NCBI RefSeq assembly: GCF_035918155.1
Contig: NZ_CP109329.1
Location: forward strand, 108,744-172,743
Direction of reading: 5' to 3'
DNA from: Streptomyces sp. NBC_01591
GTDB lineage: Bacteria; Actinomycetota; Actinomycetes; Streptomycetales; Streptomycetaceae
Length of the DNA: 64,000 nt
Made by a program: the position numbers and the translations under genes. Of the stretch, positions 34,745 to 43,841 are shown in pieces (the stretch's first letter is position 1; the number at the start of each line of letters is the position of its first letter). Below the pieces are notes generated by a model. It ran no database searches. It worked only from the letters and a program-made list of their open reading frames with translations, and was not told the DNA's origin.

Positions 34745-34903
34745 TCACCGAGCCACGGCCGGAGCGGGAGCGATTGACATGGGCGGGCGGCCTTTCTCGG
34801 CCAGGCGGCCGAGGAGCGCTCGCCGCTTCGCCCACCGTCGGTTCTCCTCCAGGAGAGCCTTCGGTACCCAGCCTCCAGGTTGCTGCAGGACGGTGTCGCT
34901 CAT
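34745..34903 (-). CDS. Small basic protein upstream of the integrase
   Basis: 52 residues from the ATG at complement 34903, preceded by GGGGGAGGG. Contains VPKALLEENRRWAKRRALLG, a single charged helix. It ends 4 nt before the integrase start, so the two are co-translated. It could be a recombination directionality factor or DNA-binding helper, but there is no recognisable motif; this is inferred from its position. Confidence 0.5.
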   Translation of the reverse strand: MSDTVLQQPGGWVPKALLEENRRWAKRRALLGRLAEKGRPPMSIAPAPAVAR

Positions 34904-34936
34904 GTGCCCTCCCCCACAGGATCGTTCCTGGTGAAC

Positions 34937-34968
34937 CACCCTCGTATAAGGGAAATTATACGAGGGTG
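34937..34968. promoter_or_regulatory. dif-like perfect palindrome beside the tyrosine recombinase operon
   Basis: Two 13-bp perfect inverted arms (34937-34949 and 34956-34968) flank a 6-bp centre GGGAAA. The inner arm ends TATAA...TTATA match the inner arms of XerC/XerD dif sites (11-6-11 layout). On the minus strand the same DNA contains TATAAT, a consensus -10 box for the recombinase operon, so it could instead be an operator overlapping the promoter. Confidence 0.6.
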
Positions 34969-35023
34969 ATCACAGAAGGAAGCCCCATCGCCACCCCGGC
35001 CCGGCTCCCCTACCGTGCGAACC

Positions 35024-35491
35024 ATGCAATGGATATCGCTGGCAAGCGCCGTCGTCGGAGCCGTCATCGCCACTGCATCAAGCGCGTTCCTCGACCGCCA
35101 CCGCTGGCGTCGGGAGCAAGCTCAGCGCCTCACCGACACCCGCCGCGTTCTCTACGGCGAATACCTCGCCGCCCTCTCCAAGGCACGCAACGACTTCCGT
35201 GTCCTCGCCCGCGACCTGGACACCGCGCTGGCCCAACGAGACGTGTCGGCCCGGACCAGCTTCGCGCCCTGCTACGAGATCCGATACCAAGTCACAACCA
35301 CCGCCTCCGCCAAGGTAGTTGCTGCATCGGAGGAGACGTTCCGGTGCCTTCGAGACGTACGCGACCTTGCTGGGGCCGGCACCCTCGCAGGAGACGAGAG
35401 GTACTCCGGCGGGCGAGGCGAGTACGAAGCCGCGCTCACCGAGTTACGTGTGGCAATGCGGGAGGAGCTCAGGTCGGATGAGCTCAACTGA
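35024..35491 (+). CDS. Hypothetical protein with an N-terminal membrane anchor
   Basis: 155 residues from the ATG at 35024. Residues 5-22 (SLASAVVGAVIATASSAF) form a membrane anchor, followed by a basic segment and a helical cytoplasmic domain (RVLYGEYLAALSKARNDFRV, EYEAALTELRVAMREEL). This layout is common in Streptomyces proteins of unknown function. It is divergent from the integrase operon and ends before a strong terminator. Confidence 0.6.
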   Translation: MQWISLASAVVGAVIATASSAFLDRHRWRREQAQRLTDTRRVLYGEYLAALSKARNDFRVLARDLDTALAQRDVSARTSFAPCYEIRYQVTTTASAKVVAASEETFRCLRDVRDLAGAGTLAGDERYSGGRGEYEAALTELRVAMREELRSDELN

Positions 35492-35615
35492 CCTCCGGCG
35501 AATCAGAGGAGCTTATCGTGCATCAAGAGTCGTACTGCCTCCGATGAAACCTTGAGGCCGGCCGACAGAGTCTCGATCCGGACCGTGGTCCGATTCTTCG
35601 CTGTACGCGATCCTG

Positions 35616-35650
35616 GGCTCCACCGTCACAGTCTGACGGTGGAGCCTTTT
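35616..35650. terminator. Intrinsic terminator with T-run
   Basis: GGCTCCACCGTCA (35616-35628) pairs with 35634-35646 over a 5-nt loop and is followed by TTTT. It lies between the convergent genes 35024-35491 and 35662-35952. Confidence 0.85.
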
Positions 35651-35661
35651 ACATGGGACCC

Positions 35662-35952
35662 TTAGCAGCCTGCGGTGACGTTCCCGCAATACACCCAGCC
35701 TGTATTACCGTTGTCGTTTCTGACGTAGTACCACTTGTTGCCCGCATCGTTGTACGCATAGTGCGACCACCAGACGCCCATCCCTGGGAAAATGACGCCT
35801 GTTGATTCACAAGTGGCGCGATAGCACTCTCGGATATTGGCGTGTTGGGTGGCCTCTGTGGGCGTCCATGTGGCGGCCTGGGCACTGGTCGAGACGGCTA
35901 GCGCGACAGCGGCGGCGCCGAAAGCACCCAGAACGGCATTGCGTTTACGCAT
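35662..35952 (-). CDS. Small secreted SH3-like protein
   Basis: 96 residues; AAGGAG precedes the ATG at complement 35952. The signal peptide MRKRNAVLGAFGAAAVALAV ends near AQA-ATW. The mature ~70 residues (NIRECYRATCESTGVIFPGM, NKWYYVRNDNGNTGWVYCGN) look like a bacterial SH3 (SH3b) domain with four or more cysteines, probably disulfide-bonded. It is likely an extracellular cell-wall-binding or signalling miniprotein. Such small SH3 proteins are frequent in Streptomyces. Confidence 0.78.
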   Translation of the reverse strand: MRKRNAVLGAFGAAAVALAVSTSAQAATWTPTEATQHANIRECYRATCESTGVIFPGMGVWWSHYAYNDAGNKWYYVRNDNGNTGWVYCGNVTAGC

Positions 35953-36204
35953 GGCGTAAGTCTCCTTCCGACAGTACGGAGCATTCCTGAGCGTGCCAGG
36001 GAACGTGGTTGTACTGGTGCAACCCTTTGCCTGCCTCCCACTCTGGATGAACACCGCTAGGAGTGACCAGGCATTCGCCCTGTCCCGGACATGTCCCAAC
36101 CGCCGTCCCACCACCGGGCGAGCCGACGACGCAGGCCACCCGAAGCGCCCGCATCTCCGCACAGAACAGCCGAAGCCACCAACTGCCGGCACAAGGCCGT
36201 TCAG

Positions 36205-36535
36205 GGCCACGAGAGCCGCTTCGGCGGCGGCGTGGGAACACAGGTGTCCGCGTAGTCGTCTTCATGCACCAGCGCAGGAACGTCTGGGCCGGGCGCCGGG
36301 TGGCCGACTTCTCGGTGTGCCAGGCGTCGAGGTCGGCCTGCTGGCAGTGTTCGATGGTTCGGCCTCGGTCGGCGAGCCAGGCGAGGAAGGCGTCGGCCTG
36401 GGTGATCTCCTGTTTCGCCTGGCTGGTCCAGGGACGTCTCAAAGCCCCTTCTCCGCCTTGCTCCGCAGGCGTCGCATCTGGTGCCAGGTGGCGAAGTATG
36501 AACGAGCTTCGGCCCGTACGCGCCGCGCGATGCTA
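36205..36535 (-). pseudogene. Degenerate fragment of a site-specific recombinase N-terminal domain
   Basis: On the minus strand, VRAEARSYFATWHQMRRLRS reads in one frame and, after a shift near 36440, continues as ITQADAFLAWLADRGRTIEH and LDAWHTEKSATRRPAQTFLR. The second block matches the core-binding domain of actinobacterial tyrosine recombinases of linear plasmids. The catalytic domain is absent. It is a relic. Confidence 0.55.
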
Positions 36536-36677
36536 TGCTCCGCCGCGTTGTCCTCAGCGAGACGTGATGGGAGGCGGGACTGTGAACCTTCGACCTGTCA
36601 CACGTTTCCGCGCCATCAGGAGGATGAGCGCCGCCTGAGCGGAAACGACACTCCGTTTCCGAGGGTAGGTCCATATT

Positions 36678-37922
36678 TTGTCTCGCTTGGTCAATCCGAC
36701 CGGCAAGTCGGCATCCACACTTGATCGTTCATTCTGGAAACTGTTCTCCGCATCGGCCACCGTCAACTGCGCCGACGGAATCAGCAAGACTTCTCTGCCC
36801 TTGCTCGCTGCGTCGCTGACCGGCAATCCAGTACTCATCTCCGGCCTCACCGCGTTCGCGTTCCTGCCATGGCTGCTGTTCGGCCTGCCCGGCGGGGCGT
36901 TGGTGGACCGACTGGACCGCCGGCGAGCGATGTCGACCGCCAACATCATGCGTGCCGCCCTGCTCGGCGTCCTCGTCCTGCTCACCGTCGCCGGCGGCGG
37001 AAGCATCCCGCTGCTCTATGTCATCGCGTTCGCACTCGGCCTCTGCCAGGTGGTGTACGACTCGGCGGTGCGGGCCATCCTGCCCCAGTTCATCGACCGC
37101 CGGAACCTTGACAAAGCCAACAGTTGGCTGACCGTCGAGGAGACCGTCGGGAGCAGCTTCGTCGGCCCGCCGGTGGGTGCGGCGCTGTTCAGCTGGTCCC
37201 GTGTCGTGCCGTTCGTCGGCGGTGCGATCGGCTTCGCGCTCGCGGCGCTCCTCGTGCTCGCCGTCCCCGGTCGGTTCCGGGCCGAGCGCACCGCGCCCAC
37301 GACCTTGCGCGCGGACATTCATGAGGGGCTGAGCTGGCTGTGGCGGCACCCAGTCCTGCGGGAATTGACGATCTACAGTGGGCTGCTCGCCGGGTTCATG
37401 GCCATGGCGACGTCGCTCATCGTGCTGTACGCCCTGAACACGTTGCACCTCAGCTCGTGGCTGTACGGCCTCCTGTTCATTCCCATGGGGATCGGCGGTA
37501 TCGCCGGGTCCGCGGCGGTCGGGTCGCTGGTCTCCCGTCTCGGCCGGCCGCGGGCAATCACCGTCGCCGTGGCGATCGCTCCGGTGATGTGCGTCCTGCT
37601 CGGCACGGTGCCGAACCTCTGGGCGGCCGGCGTGTCGTTCTTCGGCATCGCGGTCGGCATCACGATGTGGAACGTGCTGTCGATGTCGCTGCGGCAGGCG
37701 ATGATTCCCCCCGAGCTGCTCGGCCGGGTGCTGGGCGCCCACCGAGTGGCGCTGTGGGGCGGCATCCCGCTGGGCGCCCTGACCGGTGGCACCGTGGCCG
37801 ACCTGACCAGCGTGCCGACCGCGTTTCTCGTGTCCGGCCTCGCCCAGCTCGTTGTCGTGGTCATGATGTACCGGTTGGTCGACCGGAGCCGACAGCTGAT
37901 CGTGGACTCCTGCAAGTCCTGA
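36678..37922 (+). CDS. MFS transporter (EntS/MFS_3-like efflux type)
   Basis: 414 residues. The start is a TTG at 36678 with AGGGTAGG upstream. The protein begins like MFS_3 members (FWKLFSASATVNCADGI, FLPWLLFGLPGGALVDRLDR with the loop 2-3 motif) and has about 12 hydrophobic segments, including the repeats around LLYGLLFIPMGIGGIAGSAA and LGRVLGAHRVALWGGIPLGA. These proteins export small molecules such as drugs or siderophores by proton antiport. It stands alone upstream of the hypE pseudogene; the substrate is unknown. Confidence 0.88.
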   Translation: MSRLVNPTGKSASTLDRSFWKLFSASATVNCADGISKTSLPLLAASLTGNPVLISGLTAFAFLPWLLFGLPGGALVDRLDRRRAMSTANIMRAALLGVLVLLTVAGGGSIPLLYVIAFALGLCQVVYDSAVRAILPQFIDRRNLDKANSWLTVEETVGSSFVGPPVGAALFSWSRVVPFVGGAIGFALAALLVLAVPGRFRAERTAPTTLRADIHEGLSWLWRHPVLRELTIYSGLLAGFMAMATSLIVLYALNTLHLSSWLYGLLFIPMGIGGIAGSAAVGSLVSRLGRPRAITVAVAIAPVMCVLLGTVPNLWAAGVSFFGIAVGITMWNVLSMSLRQAMIPPELLGRVLGAHRVALWGGIPLGALTGGTVADLTSVPTAFLVSGLAQLVVVVMMYRLVDRSRQLIVDSCKS

Positions 37923-38127
37923 TCGGACACGCGCTGCCGGGTCGTCGGATGCGTCCACCGACTTCCCGGCAGTCGGCCGGCCCCTGTCAGGGCTTCGCCC
38001 GACTGCCCACAACCGCATGCCGGATGGGACGTTCGTCGGGACGAGCGGCGGTCTGTCCTGGCCATTGCTCGCACCGATGGACCTGGCTTGAGGGACGGGA
38101 TGCCGAACGTGACCATCGTCGACCCGT

Positions 38128-38810
38128 GAAATCGTCCTTGATCACGCACCGGTGCGCGGTTGAGCCGGGAGCTGGTCGAGTTCAGCGCCGAGGTGCTCGG
38201 CGACGTGTACGTCGGTGAGATGGAGGACAGCGCGATCGTGCGGCCGGCTGACGGGCCGCCGGCGGTCACGACGGACTCGTTCGTCGTCGACCCGCCGTTC
38301 TTCGGCAACGGAGACATCGGCAAGGTGGCCGTCTGCGGCACCGTCAACGACCTGGCGGTGCTCGGCGCCGAGCCGCGGTATCCGACCCTTGGCGTCAATC
38401 CTGGAGGCCGGTCTGCTGATGGCCAGGTACACCACCGTCCTGCGGTCGGTCGGCGATGCCGCGCGGGAGGCCGGCGTGGTGATCGTCGCTGGCGACACCA
38501 AGGTGGTACGGGCCGGCGAAACCGACCAGATCTACCTCAACACGACGGGCATCGCCGTGTTCCAGCGCCCGCCGCTGCGCATGGCCCATGTGGCGGCCGG
38601 CGACAGCATCCTGCTCACCGGTCCCATCGGCAACCACACCGTGCATCTGCTGTCCGTGCGGGAAGGGCTCGGGTTCGAGCGGGATGTGCTGAGCGACTGC
38701 GCTCCGCTGAACGGGCTGATCGACGCCGTGCTGCGGTCGCCGTTCGGCCAGGCGGTGCACTCCATCCGTGACGTCACCAGGGGCGGGCTCACCGCGGTGC
38801 TGCACGAGTA
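38128..38810 (+). pseudogene. hypE: hypE-like gene, frameshifted and interrupted by a transposon
   Basis: EIVLDHAPVRG (from 38128), then LSRELVEFSAEVLGDVYVGE in another frame, then VTTDSFVVDPPFFGNGDIGK and GTVNDLAVLGAEPRYPTLGV, and after a further shift near 38395 MARYTTVLRSVGDAAREAGV, VIVAGDTKVV and DVTRGGLTAVLHEY. These are the AIR-synthase-fold motifs of HypE, the carbamoyl dehydratase of [NiFe]-hydrogenase maturation. At least two frameshifts precede the transposon insertion at 38810. The reading continues on the other side of the transposon (58356 onward, ARATGLTPHLNEEALPIEPP). No other hydrogenase gene is in the window. Confidence 0.8.
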
Positions 38811-38946
38811 CGGCCTTGGGGACCAACAGAACGGCCAGTAACGCTAAGCACTTGATCTTGGGCTTTTTAGCACAGGTGATCGGTGCCGTGCGGGGGTTCG
38901 GCGGAAGGTCCTCAATCTCTAGTGGGTGATGGCTACGGTCCGCCGC

Positions 38947-41143
38947 ATGCCGGTGGAATTTCTGACTGATGAGCAGGCTGAGGCGTATGGGAAGTTCGCC
39001 GAGGAGCCGACGAGGCCCGAGCTGGAGCGGTTCTTCTTTCTCGATGACGAGGACCTGAAACTGATCGCGAAGCGGCGCGGGGACCACAACCGTCTCGGCT
39101 TCGCTCTCCAGATGTGCACGGTGAGGTACATCGGGCTGTTCCTGGAGGACCCCCTCGCGGTGCCGTGGCCGGTCGTCGAGCATCTGGCCGAGCAACTGGG
39201 GATCGGGGACGTCTCCCAGATCAAGCGGTATACCGAGCGCAGGCCGACGGCGTACGAGCACGCGTGGGAGATACGTGACGCGTACGGCTACCGCCAGTAC
39301 GAGGACCACGACCAGGGCCGGAAATTCCGGGCCTTCCTGCACGGCCGGGCGTGGACGACGCACGCGGAGGGACCGAAGGCTCTGTTCGATCACGCGGTGG
39401 GCTGGCTGCGCCGCAACCGGGTGCTCCTGCCGGGGGTGAGCGTGCTGGCCCGGCAGGTCGCCGAGGTGCGTGCCGTCGCGGACAAGCGGCTGCACGCCAC
39501 GGTCGCCAGGGCGGCCCGGCGGGCGGATCCGGCGCTGCCCGGAGACCTGGTCGCCACGCTGAAGACGCCGGAGGGCAAGCGGTACTCGGAGCTGGAGCGG
39601 ATGCGCCGGCCGCCGACGCGGACCACGGGCACCGCGATGAAGGGCGCGTTGCAGCGGGTCGAGGACATCGCCGCCTTCCAGCTCGGCCGCCTCAGGCTGG
39701 AGCAGATTCCGCTGAACCGGCTGTCCGCGCTGGCCCGGTACGGGCTGGGCACCAAGGCGCCGAAGCTGGAACGGACCCCGGAGCCCAAGCGCACGGCGAT
39801 GCTCACCGCGGTGATGCGCCACCTGGAGGCGAAGGCGATCGACGACGCCCTGGACCTGTTCGAGATCCTGATGGCCACGCGGCTGATCAGCTCCGCGAAG
39901 CGGTCCACGGACAAGCAGCGTCTGTCCACGCTGCCGCAGCTGGAGAAGGCGGCACGGATCACCGCCCGGGTCTCGAAGGTGGTCATCGAGGAACTGGAGC
40001 TCATCGAGCAGACCGGCTGCGATGTGGACGTGGCCGCGCTGTGGCGGGCCCTGGAAGAGGTCGCGCCCCGGGCCGCGCTCTCCAGCGCGGCCGCCACGGT
40101 TGTAAGCCTGGTGCCGGAGGACGACGACTCAGCGGAGACCGCGCTGCGCGGGGCGCTGGCGCTGCGCTACAACACCGTCAAGCCGTTCTTGCCGCTGCTG
40201 GGCGAGTCGAAGGCGCTGGACGCGGCACCCGGCGGCAGACGGATCCTCACCGGGGTGCAACGGCTCCCGGCCCTCTCCCGGCGGAAGGTGGGCGAGAAGC
40301 CGCTGCTGCCGCGCGAGGTCGACGACAAGCTGGTGCCGGCGCACTGGCGCAAGGCGGTGTACGCGAACGCCGAGCTGCCCCAGGGGGCGGTGGACCGGGA
40401 CGCGTACGTGGTGTGCGTGCTGGAACAGCTCTTCCGCGCCCTGAAGCGCCGCGATATCTTCGCCTCCCCCTCGCACCGCTGGTCCGACCCGCGCGCCCGG
40501 CTGCTTCAGGGCAAGGGGTGGGAGGCGGTGCGCGAGGATGTCCTTGCGGGTCTGAGCCTGGACGAGGACGCCGAACAGCACCTTCGGGAACTGGTCGCTG
40601 TACTGGACGCGACTTGGAAGCAGATGGCCGAGCGCCTTCACGAGGCAGGGACCGACGCGAAGATCAGCATCGAGGTCCAGCCGAACGGGCGCGCGAAGCT
40701 GAACGTGGAGAAGCTCCACGCGCTCGGTGAGCCGAAGTCGCTGAAGTGGCTGCGCGAGCGCGTCGAGAGGATGCTCCCGAAGATCGACGCCTGCCGGACC
40801 TGCTGTTCGAGGTGCACGCCTGGACCGGGTTCCTGGACGCCTTCGTGCACCTGGGCGACGGCAGAACCCGGATGAAGGACCTGACCACCTCGGTCGTCGC
40901 CCTGCTCGTGTCGGAGGCGTGCAACATCGGGATGACCCCGGTCATCAACCCGAACCACGAGGCCCTGACCCGCTCGCGGCTGGTCCACGTCGACCAGTAC
41001 TACCTGCGCGCGGACACCATTGCCGCGGCGAACGCCGCCCTGATCGCCGCCCAGGCCCAGGTGCCCATCGTCGAGCACTGGGGCAAGGGCCTGCTCGCCT
41101 CCGTCGACGGCCTGCGCTTCGTCGTCCCCGTCCGCACCATCAA
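38947..41143 (+). pseudogene. tnpA: tnpA of the outer Tn3 transposon, N-terminal part
   Basis: Begins MPVEFLTDEQAEAYGKF, then RLGFALQMCTVRYIGLF and EDIAAFQLGRLRLEQIPLNR, typical of large Tn3-family transposases. A frameshift lies near 40790: LPKID is followed in the other frame by LPDLLFEVHAWTGFLDAF, the DDE-domain entry. The gene is then cut at 41143 by the second transposon and resumes at 48348. It is inactivated twice. In an intact element it would bind the inverted repeats and carry out replicative transposition. Confidence 0.88.
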
Positions 41144-41223
41144 GGCCCTGTTCTCGTATAGCTGCGGCGAACGGACATGTAGCGCTGTGTAACTCAGTTC
41201 TCTTCTCCTGCCCAGCAGGCCTC

Positions 41224-41374
41224 GGGGAACATCGGTACAGCGATTAACGCTAAGCCGTTGATCTTGGGAGTTTGGTGCTGACCGTGTCCTTGAACCGTCG
41301 TACGCGTTGGTGGGACGACGCGTGCACTTGGCTGGACCCCCACGTTGGGCCTTGTGCGGTCCGCGGCTCCGATT
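41224..41374 (+). repeat. Tn3-type inverted-repeat end plus flank, direct copy A
   Basis: Starts GGGGAACATCGGTACAGCGA and continues for ~150 bp with clear similarity to 42238-42387. The TTAACGCTAAGC and TTGATCTTGGG blocks are shared with the ends of the outer transposon. From its right edge to the gene at 41693 no gene is seen. Confidence 0.75.
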
Positions 41375-41692
41375 CCCGCCCGGCGTTGGGGCCGCGTCAG
41401 AACTCATCTTTGAACCTGGCTGTTCTGTGCCATGGATTCCTTGCTCGTGTGCCACCGAGGGTTGAGTGGTGAAAGCTCCGTTCACGAGCATGCTGGTGTC
41501 GCTCCGGGCCCGGGAAACCTGGGCCAACAGGTGAACGTTGCACCCCAGCGGAGACTGACTGGCGGACGATCGCTCTTGCTCGTACGAGTGAGACGCGGCG
41601 GCGGGAAGGTTGCCAACACCCCTACGACGGTAGGCAACCGAGGTCGGCCGAAGAGGCCGAGACCCACGACGTTCAAGGGAGATCTGAGGAAC

Positions 41693-42094
41693 ATGTCTTC
41701 ACCGCTGCCGATCGGCCGGGCACGTTGGCTGTCGCGGATGCCGCTTGTCCTCGCATTGAGCGCGGCTGCCGTCTTCGGTACAACCGCGGCGCAGGCAGCC
41801 GCTGCCGAAGGGCTCACGATCGACACACCCACGAGAGCTGTGGTCTGCCAGCCACTGGAGATCACCTGGTCAGGTGGGCAGCCTCCGTACCACGTGAGGC
41901 TCGTGCCGGGCGATCAGCCCGCCGCGCCACCCTTGCGGGACTTCGGCCGGCAAGACGGAACCTCATACACATGGACCGTCGACGTTCCCCCGAACACGAG
42001 CGTGGGCCTGACTGTCGAGGACAGCACAGGCGCAGTAGCCCAGAGCGCCACGTTCGGCATCTACGACGGCGACGACACCAGCTGCGTCCAGTGA
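41693..42094 (+). CDS. Small secreted beta-sandwich-like protein (transposon cargo)
   Basis: 133 residues; TGAGGA precedes the ATG at 41693. The signal peptide (MPLVLALSAAAVFGTTAAQA) is followed by a ~95-residue domain with the pattern CQPLEITWSGGQPPYHVRLV, SYTWTVDVPPNTSVGLTVED. It resembles Ser/Thr-rich GPI-anchored/Kre9-type Ig-like modules seen in fungal and some Streptomyces secreted proteins. It is flanked by the two direct Tn3-end repeats, so it looks like cargo. The function outside the cell is unknown. Confidence 0.7.
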   Translation: MSSPLPIGRARWLSRMPLVLALSAAAVFGTTAAQAAAAEGLTIDTPTRAVVCQPLEITWSGGQPPYHVRLVPGDQPAAPPLRDFGRQDGTSYTWTVDVPPNTSVGLTVEDSTGAVAQSATFGIYDGDDTSCVQ

Positions 42095-42237
42095 TACGGA
42101 CCAGACCAGATGGCCAGGCTTCCATGACACAAGCCGCTCGGCGAGCTCGGTGAAGATCGGTTCCAGCTCCAGGCGGGAAACCGTTTTGCCGTTGGGGCGC
42201 TGCACACCGATGACGGGCGTGAGCCGCATCCGGCCTT

Positions 42238-42387
42238 GGGGAACATCGGTACAGCGGTTAACGCCAAGCCGATGATCATGGGCTCTTGTGCTGGCCGTGT
42301 CCTTGCCGCGGCTGTACGCGTTGAGGGGTGACGCGTGCACGGGGCTGGACCCCCACATTGGGTCCTGTGCGGTCCGCGGCTCCGATT
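42238..42387 (+). repeat. Tn3-type inverted-repeat end plus flank, direct copy B
   Basis: The same ~150-bp block as at 41224, in the same orientation, ending 3 nt before the resolvase stop codon. It is preceded by CGGCCTT, as in the outer transposon ends. Its position beside the 3' end of the resolvase gene suggests it was the original end of the element that carried this resolvase. Confidence 0.75.
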
Positions 42388-42390
42388 GCG

Positions 42391-43401
42391 TCACTGGTCC
42401 TCTCCCCGCCCGAGGGCATGCCGCTCCAGGCGCCGAATCAGCTCCGGGTCGGTTTGGCTGCCCGGCCCCGTGATGCGGGCGGGCCTGGGGCGCCGCTGCT
42501 CGATCACCCGAGACCCGGGCTCGGGGGGCGGTTGTTCGGCTTCCGCCAGGGCCCGGTAAAGGGAGGCCACGGAGGGGGAGGTACCGGCGTTCTTCCCGGT
42601 CTTGATGACCAGCTTCTTGGCGATCTCGGAGACGGGGACGCCCTTGTCCTTCAGCGCGACGGCGAAGGTGAGCATGTCGTCGTCGATGACCTTCGGCCGT
42701 CCGCCGTGGTTGCCCTTGGACGCGGCGATGACCTGGCCCTCCAGGGTCTTCTCCCGGATGTAGTTACGCTCGATCTGTCCGGCGACGGCGAGTACGGCGA
42801 AGAACATGGCGCCCATGCCATTGGGGTCATAGATGCCGGTGAGCGGGCCGGTGAGGAGTTCGAGCTGGATGCCGCCGGCCTGGAGCTCGGCGGACAGCGT
42901 CATCAGCTCGGCCGCGTTGCGCGCGAGGCGCTTGAGCTCGTGCACGGTAAGGATGACGGGCGTCTCGGGTGCGGCCTCCTTGAACTGGTGGGCCAGCGCG
43001 AGCGCCTTCTCCAGCTCGGGCCGCACCTTGATGCGGGTGCTGATCTGCTCCTTGAAGACCTTGTGGCACTCCGCGCGGTGGAGGGCTTCGAGCTGGCTCG
43101 CCAGCTCCTGCTGGGCGGTCGATGTGCGGGCGTACCCGATCCGCACCGGCCGCTCGGCGCGGGGCGCGGGCACGACGGCGAGCGCGGGGCCCTGCTTCCA
43201 TGCGCGGCCGGGGCCACGGTCGGAGGGGATGGGGATCTCCAGTTCCTCGCGGAGCGCGGGGACGAGGACGAAGCGCGGGGTGTGGTACTTCGCGGCGGTC
43301 TTCCCGCCCCGGGTGCGGCAGGCGCTGCCGGCGGGCGCGTCACAGTTCGGGCAGTCGTGACGTTCTACCGCCAATGCGGCCTGATCGGGCGTGAGATCCA
43401 T
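42391..43401 (-). CDS. tnpR: Serine recombinase (Tn3-type resolvase) with N-terminal zinc-finger-like extension
   Basis: 336 residues. An N-terminal CPNCDAPAGSACRTRGG motif looks like a small zinc-binding domain. The resolvase catalytic domain starts at RIGYARTSTAQQELASQLEA (catalytic Ser in ARTST) and includes VILTVHELKRLARNAAELM and the long E-helix FFAVLAVAGQIERNYIREKT. A C-terminal HTH (VPVSEIAKKLVIKTGKNAGT) binds res. The extended N- and C-termini make it larger than a classic ~185-residue TnpR. It should resolve cointegrates of the Tn3 element. Confidence 0.9.
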   Translation of the reverse strand: MDLTPDQAALAVERHDCPNCDAPAGSACRTRGGKTAAKYHTPRFVLVPALREELEIPIPSDRGPGRAWKQGPALAVVPAPRAERPVRIGYARTSTAQQELASQLEALHRAECHKVFKEQISTRIKVRPELEKALALAHQFKEAAPETPVILTVHELKRLARNAAELMTLSAELQAGGIQLELLTGPLTGIYDPNGMGAMFFAVLAVAGQIERNYIREKTLEGQVIAASKGNHGGRPKVIDDDMLTFAVALKDKGVPVSEIAKKLVIKTGKNAGTSPSVASLYRALAEAEQPPPEPGSRVIEQRRPRPARITGPGSQTDPELIRRLERHALGRGEDQ

Positions 43402-43655
43402 AGCCGGAGTCTCTCAGGAATGCCTCGCACAACGTGTTGGTTTCGAGAGGACTTTTGCGAACGGTGACCTGCGGAAACGTGATCATTCCGAGGGCTCTCG
43501 CAGAACTCTCACAGATGAACATTTATGAGAATCGGTCAGCGCGAGCGTCGCCTTGATGAGGATCTGTAGAAATCGGCCAGTGGTGCTCTTCGTTCCCCAG
43601 TCGGTTGCTGTCGGCAACGAGGGTCAGGGCCGGCTAGCTCCTGCCCCGGAGGCTC

Positions 43656-43697
43656 CCGGCGTTCGGTGGCGAAGGTAACCTCGCCGCCGAACGCCGG
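43656..43697. terminator. 17-bp hairpin with one wobble
   Basis: 43656-43672 pairs with 43681-43697 (single G-T mismatch) around an 8-nt loop. It lies between the oxygenase gene and the resolvase gene on the minus strand and probably terminates the former. The rest of 43402-43841 holds no convincing gene. Confidence 0.6.
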
Positions 43698-43841
43698 TAC
43701 TGGCCCCCTTGGGGCGCAGCTCACGCCCCGCGAAGGCCGTCGCTGCAGAAGGCTGGCAGCAGCGGCGGTCACCGCGTTACTTGTGGCAGACGAGCGAGCC
43801 GAGGCATGGGTGCCGCATCGGTCGCCGAAACGGCCGGGTGG

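Noticed and set aside
33238..35481. 747-codon plus-strand frame across the integrase region
   Set aside because: It is antisense to a tyrosine recombinase with complete catalytic motifs; the translation shows no domain and crosses intergenic DNA.
42110..42236. Minus-strand fragment reading LTPVIGVQRPNGKTVSRLEL
   Set aside because: It looks protein-like for ~45 codons but has no start or family match; it may be a relic and is too short to call.
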